NCBI GenBank assembly: GCA_002713145.1
Contig: PAVS01000020.1
Span: forward strand, 1-64,000
Direction of reading: 5' to 3'
Origin: Halobacteriovoraceae bacterium
Lineage (GTDB): Bacteria > Bdellovibrionota > Bacteriovoracia > Bacteriovoracales > Bacteriovoracaceae
Length of the DNA: 64,000 nt
A program made the translations under genes and the position numbers. The first letter of the stretch is position 1; every line of letters starts with the position of its first letter. The notes under the pieces are model-generated. The model worked only from the letters and a program-made list of their open reading frames with translations, was not told the origin of the DNA and did no database searches. This document shows positions 1 to 8,273 of the stretch, piece by piece.

Positions 1-1
1 C

Positions 2-124
2 GAGATGTGGAGAAGAGAATATAATCAATTCAGACCACATAGTTCACTTGGTTATAAGCCTCCAGCACCTTTAGCTGTGTTGCCTAGTTATGAGAAGAAA
101 TATGTGCTAGAAAAGATACATTAA
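2..124 (+). CDS. IS3/IS481-type transposase, C-terminal fragment (cut by window edge)
   Basis: Reading frame 2 is open from the window edge to a TAA and encodes about 40 residues. It contains YNQFRPHSSLGYKPP, the conserved end of the DDE integrase core of IS3/IS481-family transposases (catalytic Glu lies just upstream in the family, outside the window). The insertion sequence therefore extends left of the window. No obvious terminal inverted repeat can be judged from this end alone. Family assignment is confident; intactness is unknown. Confidence 0.75.
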   Translation, partial: EMWRREYNQFRPHSSLGYKPPAPLAVLPSYEKKYVLEKIH

Positions 125-180
125 CCTGTGAGTAAGAATGGGGGCAGATCAGTAAGCTGAATATTATTTGCTTAGAGTAT

Positions 181-687
181 TTATTCATTTCGTTCATTCT
201 CAATTAAAAGAATATTATCTAATCTATTTATTAATTCCTTTTCTTCTGTTTTATTTAAGTAGATCAAGAATGAGTTACCATTTTTGAACAAAATTTTTAA
301 ATGATCTTTTCCAGAAAAATGTACTTTCAGATTGAACTCTTTTCCTCCAGAAACTTTTTCATAATTAGCTATTTGTTCAACCGAATACCTATGCCTAGAC
401 TGCCTACTAAACGAGTACCCTTCAATAATACTCTCGCTTAAAGTGATTCTATACTTTCTATGGTAGAAATACCCAATAAAAGGATAGAAGACTAAGATGA
501 GTAGAAGTATCGTAACAGTGTAATTACTTAAAAAATCCCTTAAAGATTCGCTTGAAAGATACCAAAAGAATAAAAAGTGTATTAATGCTAAGAAAGAGCT
601 AACTATAAAATCTTTATAGTTGGGTCTAAACCTAAAAGTTTCTGTGCTAGTTTTATCCAGTAATATATCTTTAGATGCTTTAATCAT
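181..687 (-). CDS. Two-helix membrane protein of unknown function
   Basis: The 168-residue product has two adjacent hydrophobic segments (about residues 27-48 and 55-75). A polar, beta-rich C-terminal half follows, of the kind seen in bacterial PH-like (bPH) membrane proteins; that resemblance is only impressionistic. It lies 24 bp downstream of, and on the same strand as, the nuclease-like gene at 712-2190, so the two are probably co-transcribed. The pairing of a membrane protein with a nuclease-like protein in accessory DNA suggests, but does not show, a defence role. I do not recognise the family. Confidence 0.55.
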   Translation of the reverse strand: MIKASKDILLDKTSTETFRFRPNYKDFIVSSFLALIHFLFFWYLSSESLRDFLSNYTVTILLLILVFYPFIGYFYHRKYRITLSESIIEGYSFSRQSRHRYSVEQIANYEKVSGGKEFNLKVHFSGKDHLKILFKNGNSFLIYLNKTEEKELINRLDNILLIENERNE

Positions 688-711
688 AATTTTTCACTTA
701 ATAACTTTTCA

Positions 712-2190
712 TCAATGACTAAAATATTTATGCGTTATTTCTCTTAAATATTCTTCGTATAAAGGGTACTCTTCAATTTTTATCAACTCCTCTTTAAATA
801 ACTCTTCTAAGTACATTGTAAAAATGTATCGCCTATTTCTAGTGTCTTCACCAATAAATTTATCTATTTTTTCTAAAACAGTACTGAAATCTCCGACAAT
901 GCTAGCTACTTTAAGCAGTTTTTCGAAACAATTTAAAGATAACACAAATATATTTTCTAGCTGGATTCCCATATTATAATATTTCAACTTATAATCTAGA
1001 TGGATAAATTCTTTCCATGCTTCATCAACTGTTCCAATGTATAAATCTTTATACGTAACAATGAATGCAAAGTTAGTTTTAGATTTCTTTGAATATTCGC
1101 TATTGACTGAAAAAATTTGTTTTAATGCTTTTATTAAGTGATTATCATAGGAATTCAACATTACATATTGAGTTGGAGTGATACTTGATTTTTTACTTGC
1201 TTCAATGCCCTTAAATTCTATATAAAAGTTATGCCTCTCTTCATCTACGATAGCATCTACTTGCTTACTGAGTCCTAACTTCTTTTGTTCTTTTTCAGAT
1301 ATAAAACGAATATTCCTTTTTGCTAACAAAGATTGGACATGCTTATCAAAGGTAGGGCCAAAAACATTACCAAGCTTATCTGAATTTATTGATTTTAATA
1401 TATCATATAAACCGAATTCTAATATTACTTCAAGAAAACGAACACTCCATAAGTAATATTTATCATCTTTCTTAACAAAGGGTTTATACAAAAGATCGGT
1501 TTTTCCAAATATATCTAAAAAGTAATCACTTATTTCAATTTTAGATGAGTGAGTATCTAAATCATAATAATCTAAACTCAAGTAATTAAAATAATTTAGA
1601 ATTTTTTTATTATCGATATCATTTACAATTGTAGATATAGTCTCAATTTCGATCAAATACCTAGTCTCATCTATAGTAAATGCAAACCAACATAAAAAGG
1701 TAAGATCAAAAAAGCTTTTCATATCAAGCCCTGTATTTTCTTGGAAAGCTTTGTTTAAGGACAAAAACTTAGGATTGTTTACTAGCAAAGAGATTGATTT
1801 TGAAACTTTTGATTTATTAATTTTAGATTGATACCAAAATTGTTGTAGCGCCGTTCGTCTAGAAAATTGTTGTAACTTAAAATTGTTTTCCTTCTTAAAA
1901 ACTTTATCTAATTCAATATTTTCTTGAATTTGTTTCATTGAATTTAATACTTTATGAATTTCATTTTTATCTAATAATTTTTTCCCATCTATATTATTCC
2001 AGTCATTTAGAATCCATTTTACTAAAGTGAATATCTCCCATGGTATATACCCTGATTTCGGCCATGATATTGGTTCTTTTACCGATATATCACGTGAGAG
2101 TTTTAATAAGGAAAACAGCAAGGTTTCTTTGTCATACTTTCTAAATCTATTCCTTACTGGTTTGTATAAATTATAATTAATACCCAACAA
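712..2190 (-). CDS. PD-(D/E)XK nuclease-like protein
   Basis: The 492-residue product starts at TTG (2188-2190) after an AAAGG motif. The N-terminal two-thirds is helical and unrecognised. Around residues 312-327 it reads VDAIVDEERHNFYIEFKG, that is Asp312, Glu325 and Lys327 in the D-x(n)-ExK spacing of the PD-(D/E)XK nuclease fold. The preceding helix (FDKHVQSLLAKRNI) fits the fold's first helix. Substrate is unknown. It is upstream of a membrane protein gene in a probable two-gene operon. A restriction or abortive-infection nuclease is plausible; a non-defence nuclease is equally possible. Confidence is good for the motif, low for the role. Confidence 0.6.
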   Translation of the reverse strand: MLGINYNLYKPVRNRFRKYDKETLLFSLLKLSRDISVKEPISWPKSGYIPWEIFTLVKWILNDWNNIDGKKLLDKNEIHKVLNSMKQIQENIELDKVFKKENNFKLQQFSRRTALQQFWYQSKINKSKVSKSISLLVNNPKFLSLNKAFQENTGLDMKSFFDLTFLCWFAFTIDETRYLIEIETISTIVNDIDNKKILNYFNYLSLDYYDLDTHSSKIEISDYFLDIFGKTDLLYKPFVKKDDKYYLWSVRFLEVILEFGLYDILKSINSDKLGNVFGPTFDKHVQSLLAKRNIRFISEKEQKKLGLSKQVDAIVDEERHNFYIEFKGIEASKKSSITPTQYVMLNSYDNHLIKALKQIFSVNSEYSKKSKTNFAFIVTYKDLYIGTVDEAWKEFIHLDYKLKYYNMGIQLENIFVLSLNCFEKLLKVASIVGDFSTVLEKIDKFIGEDTRNRRYIFTMYLEELFKEELIKIEEYPLYEEYLREITHKYFSH

Positions 2191-2298
2191 TTAGCCTTTG
2201 ATAAACATTAAAAAATATCGTAGATTATTATTCTAAATGGTATCACAGAACTCAACCTTAACTTTTCTTAAGTCTTAACTGTTGATTGTAGGAGCAAT

Positions 2299-3036
2299 AT
2301 GAAAGTAGAAAATCAAATCTTCTCAAACGCTAATGATTTAGTCGAAGTTAATTATGATGAATTGTTCAAAAAGTGCCAGTCATTACATCATGGAATTAAT
2401 GAAAATGACTTTTCAAGACACAAATTGGAGCTTGAAGCCTATTACTTAAAATACAATTTGATTGAATCACTTATAACTACTGAAAACATGTCAAAATACT
2501 TAGATCCTAGCTGTAATACTCCACATATCAGAAATGCTATAAAGCATTATATGCGCTATTTGATTTTTTCGAACTCATTTAGAAGTAGAAAGATAAGAAA
2601 GTCTATTCTCAGATTGCCCTCAAATACTCAATACGGTCTTCATCAAGCAAGAAAAAGCCTCAGAGGATTTAATGTCTCAGATTGTATCATTGATGAAGTC
2701 GCACAATCATACATAAGCGAAGTTAACTTCGATGAGTTAAAGAAAGGTATCGATTGCGAACTTAGAGATGTGGTAACTGCATTGAATGAAAATATTAACT
2801 TCTACGAAATGCTTTTATTTACCGGCATTAGAGCTGAGTTTAAACAGGTAGAGTTAAATTACTGGCAAAGTTTCATTCATTTATTCAGACTATTACATAA
2901 TGAATTCCCTAACCAATTTCACTTGAAAATAGACTTTCAACCAGAAACGGTGCAAAAAAGTGAAATAAAATCCCAAATCCTCAAATACGAAAGCACTATA
3001 AAGCTTAACCTTAAGGCATTGAATTTATTTGATTAG
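2299..3036 (+). CDS. Hypothetical protein
   Basis: This 245-residue protein is predicted soluble and largely helical, with no signal peptide or membrane segment. ATG at 2299 follows GTAGGAGCAAT, a good ribosome binding site. I do not recognise a domain. It is divergent from the nuclease-like gene at 712-2190 and precedes the excisionase/replication/integrase block, so it may be cargo or a regulator of the small element at 3161-5921. A basic central part (FRSRKIRKSILR, about residues 95-106) could contact nucleic acid, but this is weak evidence. Confidence 0.5.
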   Translation: MKVENQIFSNANDLVEVNYDELFKKCQSLHHGINENDFSRHKLELEAYYLKYNLIESLITTENMSKYLDPSCNTPHIRNAIKHYMRYLIFSNSFRSRKIRKSILRLPSNTQYGLHQARKSLRGFNVSDCIIDEVAQSYISEVNFDELKKGIDCELRDVVTALNENINFYEMLLFTGIRAEFKQVELNYWQSFIHLFRLLHNEFPNQFHLKIDFQPETVQKSEIKSQILKYESTIKLNLKALNLFD

Positions 3037-3119
3037 GGGGTTGATTTAGATAGCTTTTTTATTTTTTCAATCTCCTACAACCTCCCAACAACAACATAAC
3101 CTCCTAAGCTCTAATTAAC

Positions 3120-3141
3120 TAATCAACAATGAAGTTGATTA
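3120..3141. promoter_or_regulatory. Inverted repeat upstream of the excisionase-like operon
   Basis: TAATCAAC and GTTGATTA form perfect 8-bp arms around a 6-nt spacer, 20 bp before the first gene of the 3161-5921 block. The position suits an operator controlling that operon, perhaps bound by the excisionase-like protein itself. A hairpin in the leader RNA is the alternative. Confidence 0.45.
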
Positions 3142-3160
3142 ATCGCCATGGAGGATAAAT

Positions 3161-3373
3161 ATGATTAATGGCACAAACAAATTATTAACAATTCAAGAAG
3201 CTTCTGAATTCTTGTCAGTCAAAATTTCTAGGCTTAGAACGGCTGTCTTCAAGAGAGAAATTCCCTACGTGAAAATTGGTCGCCTAGTCCGATTTAAGGT
3301 CGAGGATTTGAATGAATGGATTGATTCCAAAACTCAACCAGAAAAAAAGGGGTTTTTCGATGAACTCTTCTAA
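3161..3373 (+). CDS. Excisionase-family / MerR-like HTH protein
   Basis: The 70-residue product has the compact winged-helix pattern of HTH_17/excisionase proteins: LTIQEASEFLSVKISRLRTAVFKREIPYVKIGRLVRFKVEDLNEWI. Such proteins bend att-site DNA or act as small regulators for integrating elements. GGAGGATAAAT precedes the ATG. The last codons overlap the start of the next gene (3360), so the pair is translationally coupled. With the integrase at 4812 it forms the control/recombination part of a small mobile element. Confidence 0.75.
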   Translation: MINGTNKLLTIQEASEFLSVKISRLRTAVFKREIPYVKIGRLVRFKVEDLNEWIDSKTQPEKKGFFDELF

Positions 3374-3671
3374 ACAGAACAAAGACTTCACAATGGTTCC
3401 TAACGAATTGTTCAGGGATGGCTCGCTCTCTATAAAAGAGATCGGATTGTACTCTTATTTAGCTTATAGATCATTTGGGGGTAATGGCATTAGCTGTTAC
3501 CCTTCTCAAAAACGAATGATCAAGGACCTAAAAATGGGAAGCAGGTGCACTTTGAGAAAAGTTCTTAATAGATTGGTGGAATCAAACTTTCTACGTATCA
3601 AAAAGGGTTCAAATTACTACGGAAGTTCACTCTATTTACTAACTAAGCCTAAAAAGGAGGCATCGGAATGA
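3360..3671 (+). CDS. Replication-type winged-helix protein (HTH_36-like)
   Basis: I place the start at ATG 3360 (MNSSKQNKDFTMVPNELF) rather than an upstream in-frame ATG at 3312, because 3360 has AAAAAGGGG in front and the upstream codons lie wholly inside the preceding gene. The 103-residue protein has the pattern 'VPNELF...LSIKEIGLYSYLAYR...CYPSQKRMIKDL...TLRKVLNRLVESNFL' seen in HTH_36 initiator/replication proteins of small plasmids and integrative elements. It overlaps the excisionase-like gene by 14 nt and precedes a RecA-fold ATPase, consistent with a replication or regulatory function. The target DNA is unknown. Confidence 0.65.
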   Translation: MNSSKQNKDFTMVPNELFRDGSLSIKEIGLYSYLAYRSFGGNGISCYPSQKRMIKDLKMGSRCTLRKVLNRLVESNFLRIKKGSNYYGSSLYLLTKPKKEASE

Positions 3672-3754
3672 ATAATAGATATTCAAAGGATGAATATAAT
3701 CTAGTCACTAATAATATAATAAAAAATTTAAAAGGATTTAAAAATGAAAACTAA
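3668..3754 (+). CDS. Possible 28-residue small protein
   Basis: ATG 3668 overlaps the preceding stop (ATGA) and is preceded by a perfect AGGAGG (3655-3660) at 7 nt. The frame encodes 28 residues (MNNRYSKDEYNLV...) and its stop lies 8 nt inside the next gene, whose ATG is 3744. The strong ribosome binding site and tight overlaps suggest translation, either for a functional peptide or to couple the HTH gene to the ATPase gene. Too short to assign. Confidence 0.45.
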   Translation: MNNRYSKDEYNLVTNNIIKNLKGFKNEN

Positions 3755-4691
3755 TAATGAACTAAAAATTCCAAGTTTTAAATTACCAAAGGAGCTATTA
3801 GGTCCAACTAAGTCAGCTCCCCTGGATAAAAAACCTAACGATTTTAATTTAAACAACATACCTCGATCAGATATAGCTAGTAAAGGCTATCAATCAAAGT
3901 TTAATTTTATAAAAGCTCACGATGGCCTCCAAAAAGGACATATACACGTTCTATTAGGTAGAACTAATAAAGGTAAATCTTCGTTAATCTTGGAATTGAT
4001 CATTGAACAAGCTAAAAAAGGTGTCAGGTCACTTCTATTTCTATCAGAAGGCAACAAAGGCGATATAAGAGTTCAGATTGAACTCTTATTAGCTGCTAAA
4101 AGAGTACCAAAGAGCGAATATGATTCTGTTATCAAAAATATAGTAGTACTAAGCGAGTATGATATAAGTGGTAAGACAGATTCCTCTGATCCACTACGCT
4201 GGGTTAACTCACTCTTTAGGTATCATCAAGATTATCGCACTGATATTGTATTCCTAGATAACATATCTGGCTTAAAATATGGAAACTGTGATCCGGAAAC
4301 TCAGTCCCTCTTTATCAAAATATTGAATGATACATGCATCAACACCGCTACCCCATTAGTGGTAGCTGTACACCAGTCTAAAGGAGTTGCGGCTGATAAA
4401 GAATTAGAGGTTCATGATATTCGAGCAAATCAAAGTTTTTCGAATATTCCGTCATATATTTATGCTTTGAATGATTTTTGTAATCTCAGTAAAGACAAAA
4501 GAATTATTAAGATTCTTAAGAGTAGATGTCATGCGCTCGCTATTGGTAAATATTTTGAAACAAATTTTGTTTTTTCTGGAAAAACTGGCCATTACAAAGG
4601 TGATAAAGAAATAGAAAGTAACTATGCGAAATTAGCCTTTATCAACAACCGTAAAGCTGGTTATTCAACTAAAAGCTATAATAAATTTTAA
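3744..4691 (+). CDS. RecA/DnaB-fold ATPase (RepA-like)
   Basis: The 315-residue protein has a Walker A motif HVLLGRTNKGKSS (about residues 70-82), a Walker B strand TDIVFLDNISG, and a following TPLVVAVHQSKG strand. This layout is typical of RecA-fold DnaB/RepA-type hexameric ATPases encoded by plasmids and phages. It probably loads or acts as a helicase for autonomous replication of the small element whose HTH protein is encoded immediately upstream. No primase domain is present. AAAGGATTTAAAA precedes ATG 3744. Confidence 0.7.
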   Translation: MKTNNELKIPSFKLPKELLGPTKSAPLDKKPNDFNLNNIPRSDIASKGYQSKFNFIKAHDGLQKGHIHVLLGRTNKGKSSLILELIIEQAKKGVRSLLFLSEGNKGDIRVQIELLLAAKRVPKSEYDSVIKNIVVLSEYDISGKTDSSDPLRWVNSLFRYHQDYRTDIVFLDNISGLKYGNCDPETQSLFIKILNDTCINTATPLVVAVHQSKGVAADKELEVHDIRANQSFSNIPSYIYALNDFCNLSKDKRIIKILKSRCHALAIGKYFETNFVFSGKTGHYKGDKEIESNYAKLAFINNRKAGYSTKSYNKF

Positions 4692-4811
4692 GTGTTTTTA
4701 TGATTGGCCTTGAGTTGTTTAGAATATTTGGTATAAAAGCTCAGCTCTTTGACAATAGAATATTTTGGACAACAAAAGGTCATAAGTCTCTTTTCCAAAA
4801 AGGAGAACTTT

Positions 4812-5921
4812 ATGACACTTAAAAAAGACGAGAAAACTTCAGGTTTTTCCAAGAAAATTAAAAAAACTCGCGGAAAATCTGAAAAAACTAGAAAAAAATC
4901 TGTTTATCGAGTCGATGTGAGAATGCCAAACGGTAAAAGAGTTACAAAAACTTTTCACCGTAAATTTGATGCTGAACAATTCAAAGCAGAACTTAGAATT
5001 AAAAAGCAAAAAATTAATGATACTGGCGCTGATATTGATTACGATAAAACTTTTAGTCAATTTGTGAGTTATTGGTTTGAGATGGAAGTACAAGGCAGAA
5101 AAGCTCAAAAAACTGAGCTTTGCTATAGGTCTGATCTCAAAAACTATATCTTACCTCTTATAGGTCATATAAAACTTAAGCATCTACAATATACACATGC
5201 AAAACAGATTGAATCTTTCGTAATTTCTACGAACAAAGCTAACCGCACAGTAAACAAAGTAATGATGGTAGCTAAAACGATTATGAATGATGCTGTTAAG
5301 TATGGTTATATCCTGAAAAGTCCTTTTAAAGGTTATCCAGAATTAAAAGAAGATCCTAGGCCAATTAATTATTGGAACAAATCTGAAATATACCAATTCT
5401 TGGAAGCCAACAAAAACGATTTTTATATTGATGTATATAAGGTTGCACTTAATACTGGCTTAAGACTTGGTGAGATTTGTGGTTTATGTTGGGATAGAGT
5501 TGATTTGGAGTCGCAGACTATTACAGTATCTAGGACTCTTACAAGAAATGGTCTTAAAAACACTACAAAGACTCATAGAGCTCGCCACCTTCCGATGAAT
5601 AATGTCGTTAGGGATATTATGAAGAAACGCTTTAAATCGAAAATTTCGAAGTTTGTTTTCAATAATCCTGATGGAAAGCATATTCCATATGACCATTTTT
5701 CACAAAGAGACTTCAGACTTGCTCAAAAAAGGGCAGATCTACAAAAAACCATTCGCTTTCACGATTTACGTCACACTTACGCTAGTCATTTTGTCATGAA
5801 TGGCGGTGATATATTTGTGCTTCAGAAACTACTCGGACATTCCGATATGAATACCACAATGATATATGCGCATTTGAGTGAGAAGTACATGAAGAGTGCG
5901 AGTGAGATAATAAGTTTCTAA
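4812..5921 (+). CDS. Tyrosine recombinase (phage-type integrase)
   Basis: I prefer ATG 4812 (AAGGAGAACTTT upstream) to the in-frame TTG 4749; the product is then 369 residues. A basic N-terminal arm-binding region (AP2-like, RVDVRMPNGKRVTKTF) is followed by a SAM-like core-binding domain and a C-terminal catalytic domain. Catalytic residues are visible: Arg in TGLRLGE, HDLRH, GHSDMNTTMIYAH with the nucleophile Tyr. It is a different subfamily from the two integrases at 20630 and 39623. It presumably moves the element that includes 3161-7240. Its own attachment site is not evident. Confidence 0.9.
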   Translation: MTLKKDEKTSGFSKKIKKTRGKSEKTRKKSVYRVDVRMPNGKRVTKTFHRKFDAEQFKAELRIKKQKINDTGADIDYDKTFSQFVSYWFEMEVQGRKAQKTELCYRSDLKNYILPLIGHIKLKHLQYTHAKQIESFVISTNKANRTVNKVMMVAKTIMNDAVKYGYILKSPFKGYPELKEDPRPINYWNKSEIYQFLEANKNDFYIDVYKVALNTGLRLGEICGLCWDRVDLESQTITVSRTLTRNGLKNTTKTHRARHLPMNNVVRDIMKKRFKSKISKFVFNNPDGKHIPYDHFSQRDFRLAQKRADLQKTIRFHDLRHTYASHFVMNGGDIFVLQKLLGHSDMNTTMIYAHLSEKYMKSASEIISF

Positions 5922-5943
5922 ATTGAGTATTTATTGAGGCTGT

Positions 5944-6966
5944 ATGAGTGAGGATAACAATAAAGTAAGCTTTTTAAGTTTAATTACAGTTGGTATATAT
6001 TTTTATTTGCTACCAACCATTGTATTTTTTATTACTTATTTACACTTTCTTAGAATTCCTCATACAGTTTCAATACAAGACTCTATCTTCTTTTTGTTAA
6101 AACTTATAGTAGGCTCAATAAATAACTCAATTGTTAACCTTGCTCTATTATTTTTTATCTTTCTTATACTCATTCTTTCAGAGTATATAATTCCAAGGCT
6201 GAAACTTAGCAAGTTAAAAACTTTTGTTAAACAGACAATGCCAATTCCTTTTATTCTTGAACTTCTAAGTAAAAGGTTTGTTCGTCTTTACCTATATTTG
6301 GTATTTTTAACTCATGTATCAATACTAGGTAGAAACTATTTACCAGACAATGTAGTTAAAAGCCTTATTCTTGCTGCCTTTCTGACAACTCAATTTATTT
6401 TACCGCTTATCATTCTATTAATCGGCTCTTACTTTTATAAGCTTATAAAGAAAATTGAATTTGTTGAAAGAAGCTTCAATGAAGCAAGGTCTACTACTGA
6501 ATATTATGAATCAAGGTTGGAACATTTAAAAGAAGACTCAATAAGAAAAGATGAAAAAGAATATATTGAAGATGTTAAGGAGCTGGAACGTTACCATAAA
6601 AAGATAGGTTTAAAGTCGAAAGACATTGAAATCCAATTAAAACAAAACAAGTTAAGCTTACATTTACAAATTGGAGGATTTATCGGTCTTCTAATTTTAA
6701 GTTTTTTTTTAACTATAACAATTTCACAGTCTTTTATATTAAACAATGTGAACTTCCAACATGTTGGTAATAAAAAACTTCGAATATGGATAGATACAAA
6801 CTCTGAATATTTACTTAATTGTGACTTACACAGAGGTTCCGTCACCATCAGAGAAAGCATTGTTTCTCCAAAAGCTTTCTCAAAGGAACTTGAGGATTTG
6901 AATGAAAAAGAAATTAGTCGTATTGATTCTTACCTTGCAGACAGGATTTGCTCTAGAACTTTCTAA
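5944..6966 (+). CDS. Multi-pass membrane protein with coiled-coil insert
   Basis: The 340-residue protein has about four to five hydrophobic segments: near residues 10-30, 37-60, 110-130 and 137-160, and again near 240-262. A charged coiled-coil stretch (about residues 165-235) lies before the last helix, followed by a roughly 75-residue extracytoplasmic tail. It starts 22 bp after the integrase stop. Its last 65 nt are overlapped by the next gene in another frame. No known family recognised; it looks like cargo of the integrated element, possibly paired with the exported protein that follows. Confidence 0.55.
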   Translation: MSEDNNKVSFLSLITVGIYFYLLPTIVFFITYLHFLRIPHTVSIQDSIFFLLKLIVGSINNSIVNLALLFFIFLILILSEYIIPRLKLSKLKTFVKQTMPIPFILELLSKRFVRLYLYLVFLTHVSILGRNYLPDNVVKSLILAAFLTTQFILPLIILLIGSYFYKLIKKIEFVERSFNEARSTTEYYESRLEHLKEDSIRKDEKEYIEDVKELERYHKKIGLKSKDIEIQLKQNKLSLHLQIGGFIGLLILSFFLTITISQSFILNNVNFQHVGNKKLRIWIDTNSEYLLNCDLHRGSVTIRESIVSPKAFSKELEDLNEKEISRIDSYLADRICSRTF

Positions 6967-7240
6967 ACTTGAAAAAGATTTGGGAATGGAAGGTAAAATT
7001 CAAAAAAAATTCTGTGAATTTACACTAGATGGTAAATACATAAGAGGGATTTGTATTCTATACATGAACAAAGAAATTAAACCTATCATTCATGAGTGCT
7101 TAGGCTACACTTGCGAAATACCGGATGATAGAACCCAACATATAAAATATTACGACTCCAATGTATGTGAAAAAAACACTCCTGCACTAGCTCTAGAAAA
7201 ATATTATAATGGTAGTCTAGAAGTTGAGAAATGCAGATAG
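6902..7240 (+). CDS. Small exported protein of unknown function
   Basis: The 112-residue product begins with a classical signal peptide (MKKKLVVLILTLQTGFA), so it is probably periplasmic or secreted. Six cysteines in the mature part (for example FCEFT, CILYM, CLGYTCEI, VCEKN) suggest disulphides. ATG 6902 has GAGG upstream inside the preceding gene, which it overlaps by 65 nt, unusually long for two genuine genes. Likely co-expressed with the membrane protein at 5944. Confidence 0.55.
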   Translation: MKKKLVVLILTLQTGFALELSKLEKDLGMEGKIQKKFCEFTLDGKYIRGICILYMNKEIKPIIHECLGYTCEIPDDRTQHIKYYDSNVCEKNTPALALEKYYNGSLEVEKCR

Positions 7241-7274
7241 TATTTTTATTCCACAATCCTGCCACATAAACAAC

Positions 7275-7297
7275 AAAAGGACCGAAAAAGTCCTTTT
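7275..7297 (+). terminator. Hairpin terminator after the 5944-7240 pair
   Basis: AAAAGGAC, a 7-nt loop, and GTCCTTTT form a perfect 8-bp stem ending in a T-rich stretch (TTTTATTT), 35 bp after the stop at 7240. The stem is symmetric in A/T ends, so it may also act in the other direction. Confidence 0.65.
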
Positions 7298-7319
7298 ATT
7301 TCAACAAGTTAAATGATCT

Positions 7320-7456
7320 TGGTGGAGGTGGCCACCTTTTTGTAACTCCCCTTTATCATTGAAGAAACTTTCAAAGGGTAGCCAAAATAGCCACGGGGCT
7401 CTTTTCTCTAGACTGCTTCAGACTGGGCGAGACAGGTTTGAAACTTTTAGAGTTCT
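7320..7456. repeat. ssrA-derived att core (7320-7331) plus conserved island end, copy 1
   Basis: TGGTGGAGGTGG at 7320-7331 is identical to the complement of the 3' end of ssrA (41358-41369). It continues into a palindrome (AGGTGGCCACCT) and a 125-bp stretch that recurs at 13504-13628. Aligned by hand, the two 137-bp copies differ at 17 positions and have no gap. GTAGCCAAAATAGCCAC at 7378-7394 looks like paired arm-type integrase sites. I interpret this as an attachment site at the left end of the copper cassette. Confidence 0.75.
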
Positions 7457-7533
7457 TAATCAACTTTACGATAAAACTATTTAAAAATGTAGTTTATTTC
7501 CCGTATCAGCAGATATTTTTACCTGAAAACTTA

Positions 7534-7872
7534 CTAAATAAACTTCGTGGCATATGAATGTACAAAATAACCGACTCCTAAAAGGACAATTCCGAATGAG
7601 TAACAAGTCCAAAATCCAAGATTGAATTTCTGTGCAAATAAAAATGGGATGAAAAAGAGTAACGAGACAGGGATCGCTACAAATACACTTTTTGCAAACT
7701 CTACGGATTGTTTAGAATCTCCCCACTCTAAGTGGGAGAAAGCTAAAGCAAGTAAAGTTGTTAATGGAAGAGCCGTTAAAAAGCCAGCTAATCCGGTCTT
7801 CTTTCCAGATAACCAAGATGCAAAACTAATGAGTATTGCAGCAACTATAGTTTTCCCTATCGCAAGCATCAT
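7534..7872 (-). CDS. DUF3147-type small membrane protein
   Basis: The 112-residue protein has four hydrophobic segments and resembles the DUF3147 family (GxLxALPLTTLLALA near the middle). Its start (ATGATG, 7872) overlaps the cueR stop, so it is the last gene of a copA-cueR-DUF3147 operon. Function of the family is unknown; here the context suggests an accessory inner-membrane role in metal resistance. No metal-binding motif is visible. Confidence 0.65.
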   Translation of the reverse strand: MMLAIGKTIVAAILISFASWLSGKKTGLAGFLTALPLTTLLALAFSHLEWGDSKQSVEFAKSVFVAIPVSLLFFIPFLFAQKFNLGFWTCYSFGIVLLGVGYFVHSYATKFI

Positions 7873-8273
7873 TTTTGAAAAATGACAGAACTTTCAAGAT
7901 TACTCAATATTGGGCAATCCGGTCTATCATCTCCATGGCAGTTCTGAGTTAGGTGCTTGAGAGTTTTGAGCATTGTATTTATCTCACTAGATTTAATCTC
8001 TAAATTTTCAATATGTTTTTCCGCTATTTTTTTAACTTTTGAACTCGCTCTTTTTTTATTTTTCCAAAGACTCAATAATTCCTTAATATCTTTCAAAGAA
8101 AATCCTAATGACCTAGCTGTTTTTATAAATCTAAAAGTATGAATATCATTCTCAGAATAAGTTCGATATCCAGCATCACTACGTCTTGCTTTCGGGATTA
8201 ACCCAGAGTCTTCATACTTTCTTATCATCTTAGACGATATACCACTTTGTTCAGCGGCTTCTCCAATATTCAC
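7869..8273 (-). CDS. cueR: CueR-type copper-responsive MerR regulator
   Basis: The 134-residue protein has a MerR winged-helix head (MNIGEAAEQSGISSKMIRKYEDSGLI), a dimerisation helix, and a C-terminal metal loop CHGDDRPDC. Its cysteines fall at positions 112 and 120, the same numbering as the Cu(I)-binding cysteines of E. coli CueR. Such proteins activate promoters with 19-bp spacers when Cu(I), Ag(I) or Au(I) is bound. It overlaps the copA stop by 4 nt. Four promoters with the expected architecture occur in this cassette, so this protein is probably their common activator. Confidence 0.9.
   Translation of the reverse strand: MNIGEAAEQSGISSKMIRKYEDSGLIPKARRSDAGYRTYSENDIHTFRFIKTARSLGFSLKDIKELLSLWKNKKRASSKVKKIAEKHIENLEIKSSEINTMLKTLKHLTQNCHGDDRPDCPILSNLESSVIFQK

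Noticed and set aside
3061-3118. Repeated CCTCC-like motifs considered as replication iterons
   Set aside because: Units are too short and irregular to support iterons.
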